In this document: positions 5,532-6,667 of the stretch, in pieces | How positions within the stretch are numbered: the first letter of the stretch is position 1 | Layout: each line of letters starts with the position of its first letter | Assembly: GCA_003133285.1 (NCBI GenBank) | Contig: PKWR01000174.1 | Location: forward strand, 1-6,667 | Origin: Coriobacteriia bacterium | GTDB lineage: Bacteria; Actinomycetota; Coriobacteriia; Anaerosomatales; PALSA-660 | Length of the DNA stretch: 6,667 nucleotides | Direction of reading: 5' to 3' | Notes under the pieces: model-generated | Databases searched by the model: none | Told to the model about the DNA's origin: nothing | Seen by the model: only the letters and a program-made list of their open reading frames with translations | Program-made: the position numbers and the translations under genes

Positions 5532-6193
5532 AGTGTGGCCTCCTGACGGTGCGGCGTGAGCCGCTTCTCGAGCTTGTTGACCATCCACGTGAAGATCATG
5601 ACGAGCACGAGGTAGTACGTGCCTGCCACGAGGTAGGTCTCGAACGGCTGGTAGTTGGCCGCGGCCGCCGTCATCGCCTTGCTGAAGAGCTCGGGGACGC
5701 CGAGGTAGGCGACCAGCGTGCTGTCCTTCAGCCCGATGATGAACTGGTTGCCGAGCGGCGGGATGGCGCGGCGGAACGCCTGCGGCAGCACGATGAGGCG
5801 CATCGCCTTGAAGCGCGACATGCCCAGCGACCTCGCCGCCTCCGTCTGGCCGCTGTCGGTGTTCTGGATCGCCCCACGCAGGATCTCGGCGACGTAGCCG
5901 CCGGCGTGGAACGCCAGGGCGAGCGACCCGGCCCAGAACGGGCTGAGGACCAGGATCGAGCTGATGCCGAAGTACAGGAACATCAACTGGACGATCAATG
6001 GCATGCCTCGCGTGAGGCCGATGTACGCGTCAGCGAAGATGTTCGCGGCGCGGTTCTTCGAGAGCTTCAGGAATGCGAACAGCAGCCCGATCACCACTGC
6101 GAGCACGAGCGACACGGCGGTGAGTTGCAGCGTCATGCCGGTCGCAGCCAGGAAGCCCCAGAAGTGCTCCTTCACTACGTTCAAGATCGTCAC
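5528..6193 (-). CDS. Polar amino-acid ABC transporter permease
   Basis: The 221-residue inner-membrane subunit forms the translocation path of the importer. Hydrophobic segments lie at about 11-43, 53-84, 88-107 and 185-205. It carries the EAA loop that docks on the ATPase: EAARSLGMSRFKAMRLIVLPQA (residues 118-139), with the conserved Gly at 124. TRGMPLIVQLMF (61-72) and GLKDSTLVAYLGVPEL (154-169) are hallmarks of the His/Glu/Gln/Arg permease family. The start is the GTG at 6193, with AAGGAG 7 nt upstream; an ATG slightly upstream is in another frame. Only one permease gene is visible, so the channel is probably a homodimer. The gene follows the binding-protein gene after 93 nt containing two hairpins, and its stop overlaps the ATPase start. 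Confidence 0.95.
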   Translation of the reverse strand: MTILNVVKEHFWGFLAATGMTLQLTAVSLVLAVVIGLLFAFLKLSKNRAANIFADAYIGLTRGMPLIVQLMFLYFGISSILVLSPFWAGSLALAFHAGGYVAEILRGAIQNTDSGQTEAARSLGMSRFKAMRLIVLPQAFRRAIPPLGNQFIIGLKDSTLVAYLGVPELFSKAMTAAAANYQPFETYLVAGTYYLVLVMIFTWMVNKLEKRLTPHRQEATL

Positions 6194-6213
6194 GTTTGTC
6201 TCCTTGCATCGAA

Positions 6214-6242
6214 CAGGGGCCGACCTTGATGGCCGACCCCTG
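6214..6242 (-). promoter_or_regulatory. Intercistronic hairpin between binding-protein and permease genes
   Basis: In minus-strand RNA, CAGGGGUCGGCC pairs with GGUCGGCCCCUG over 12 continuous bp, including two G-U wobbles, around the loop AUCAA. On the plus strand the same two positions are C/A mismatches, so the structure suits RNA transcribed from the importer unit. It ends 20 nt before the permease GTG and about 10 nt before its ribosome-binding site. There is no U-run. Such stems in importer operons slow 3' decay of the binding-protein message or partly terminate transcription, giving more binding protein than permease; here that role is inferred. Confidence 0.65.
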
Positions 6243-6260
6243 TGGATCGCAGTCCGTACT

Positions 6261-6280
6261 CCGGCGTCTTCTCACGCCGG
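6261..6280 (-). promoter_or_regulatory. Second intercistronic hairpin just after the binding-protein stop
   Basis: CCGGCGT (6261-6267) and ACGCCGG (6274-6280) form a perfect 7-bp stem with a 6-nt loop. It begins 6 nt after the TAG of the binding-protein gene. Together with the stem at 6214-6242 it makes a tandem of hairpins between the two cistrons, probably a 3' stabiliser or partial terminator. Confidence 0.5.
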
Positions 6281-6286
6281 TCGTCG

Positions 6287-6667
6287 CTAGTCGCCGAGGA
6301 TGTTCTCGCCGAACCAGCGCTTGCTGATCTTGTCGTAGGTGCCGTCGGCGATCATGGCGTCGAGGGCCTTGTCGATCGAGGCGAGGAGCTCCGTGTTGCC
6401 CTTCTGCACGGCGATGCCCATCTCGTCCTGCTGGAGCACCGGACCGACGGCCCGGATCTTGAGGCCGGACTCGTTGCGGGCGAGGAGGCCCACCAGCTTG
6501 TCCGTGATGACCGCGTCGATGCGGCCGGTGCCCAGGTCCTGGAGCGCGACGACGTCGCTGTCGTAGCTGGTGATCTTGCCTTCGTCGGTCAGCGTCTTCG
6601 CGAGCGTCAGGTAGGTCGAGGCCTTCACCACGCCGATCTTCTTGCCCTTGAGGTCGGCCGGACCGGC
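6287..6667 (-). CDS. Amino-acid ABC transporter substrate-binding protein (C-terminal part, runs off right edge)
   Basis: The visible 126 residues are the C-terminal half of a family-3 periplasmic-type binding protein that captures an amino acid and delivers it to the permease. The frame is open to base 6667, so the start and signal peptide lie outside. Family landmarks are ADLKGKKIGVVKASTY at the start of the second lobe, GRIDAVITD (visible residues 48-56, whose last aspartate typically contacts the ligand amino group), and the closing pattern IDKALDAMIADGTYDKISKRWFG. Visible residue 13 (GTG at 6631) is not the start, since the frame continues upstream with family sequence. It is the first visible gene of the importer unit. 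The ligand-binding arginine region is not visible, so the amino acid cannot be named. Confidence 0.93.
   Translation of the reverse strand, partial: AGPADLKGKKIGVVKASTYLTLAKTLTDEGKITSYDSDVVALQDLGTGRIDAVITDKLVGLLARNESGLKIRAVGPVLQQDEMGIAVQKGNTELLASIDKALDAMIADGTYDKISKRWFGENILGD

Noticed and set aside
4794..5546. 250-residue plus-strand ORF opposite the ABC ATPase
   Set aside because: The minus strand encodes a full ABC ATPase with every motif; this frame is its shadow.
1..6667. CRISPR array, tRNA, rRNA, insertion sequence ends or a multi-gene defence system
   Set aside because: I saw no regularly spaced repeats, cloverleaf, transposase motifs or defence-type genes on either strand.

Overview
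The window is very GC-rich. Codon third positions are almost all G or C, and start codons include GTG. This fits a high-GC bacterium, possibly an actinobacterium; nothing in the window fixes the lineage. The SufC-like ATPase at the left edge most resembles my memory of the SufC of minimal SufBC systems in archaea and anaerobes, but this is only a weak hint.

Layout, left to right. (1) 1-147, minus: N-terminal end of a SufC-type Fe-S assembly ATPase, running off the left edge. (2) 148-595: a region with two inverted repeats and a small cysteine-rich ORF on the plus strand (342-506). (3) 596-1336, plus: a complete metallo-beta-lactamase-fold hydrolase. (4) 1340-3186, minus: a two-gene unit made of a membrane family-2 glycosyltransferase, then a divergent PlsY-like acyltransferase starting 2 nt after its stop. 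The PlsY-like gene meets the hydrolase gene tail to tail with only 3 nt between stops. (5) 3187-3448: divergent intergenic region with a candidate promoter for the glycosyltransferase unit and a 17-bp palindrome. (6) 3449-4708, plus: a CreD-like membrane protein. (7) 4709-4802: a strong hairpin terminator between convergent genes. (8) 4803-6667, minus: a polar amino-acid ABC importer read in the order binding protein (partial, off the right edge), permease, ATPase.

How the genes work together. The importer is a conventional unit: the binding protein captures an amino acid outside the membrane, the permease forms the channel, and the ATPase drives transport. Two hairpins lie between the binding-protein gene and the permease gene. 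One forms an uninterrupted stem only in the transcribed-strand RNA, as expected for an element that keeps binding-protein mRNA more abundant. The glycosyltransferase and PlsY-like protein are translationally coupled. By analogy with CrtQ-type glycosyltransferases paired with acyltransferases, they may glycosylate and then acylate a membrane lipid or isoprenoid; that substrate is inference.

I see no CRISPR array, tRNA, rRNA, insertion sequence or clearly new multi-gene system. The best candidates for new biology are the PlsY-like protein with altered motifs beside its glycosyltransferase, the cysteine-rich 54-residue ORF, and the CreD-like protein with an unfamiliar extracytoplasmic region.
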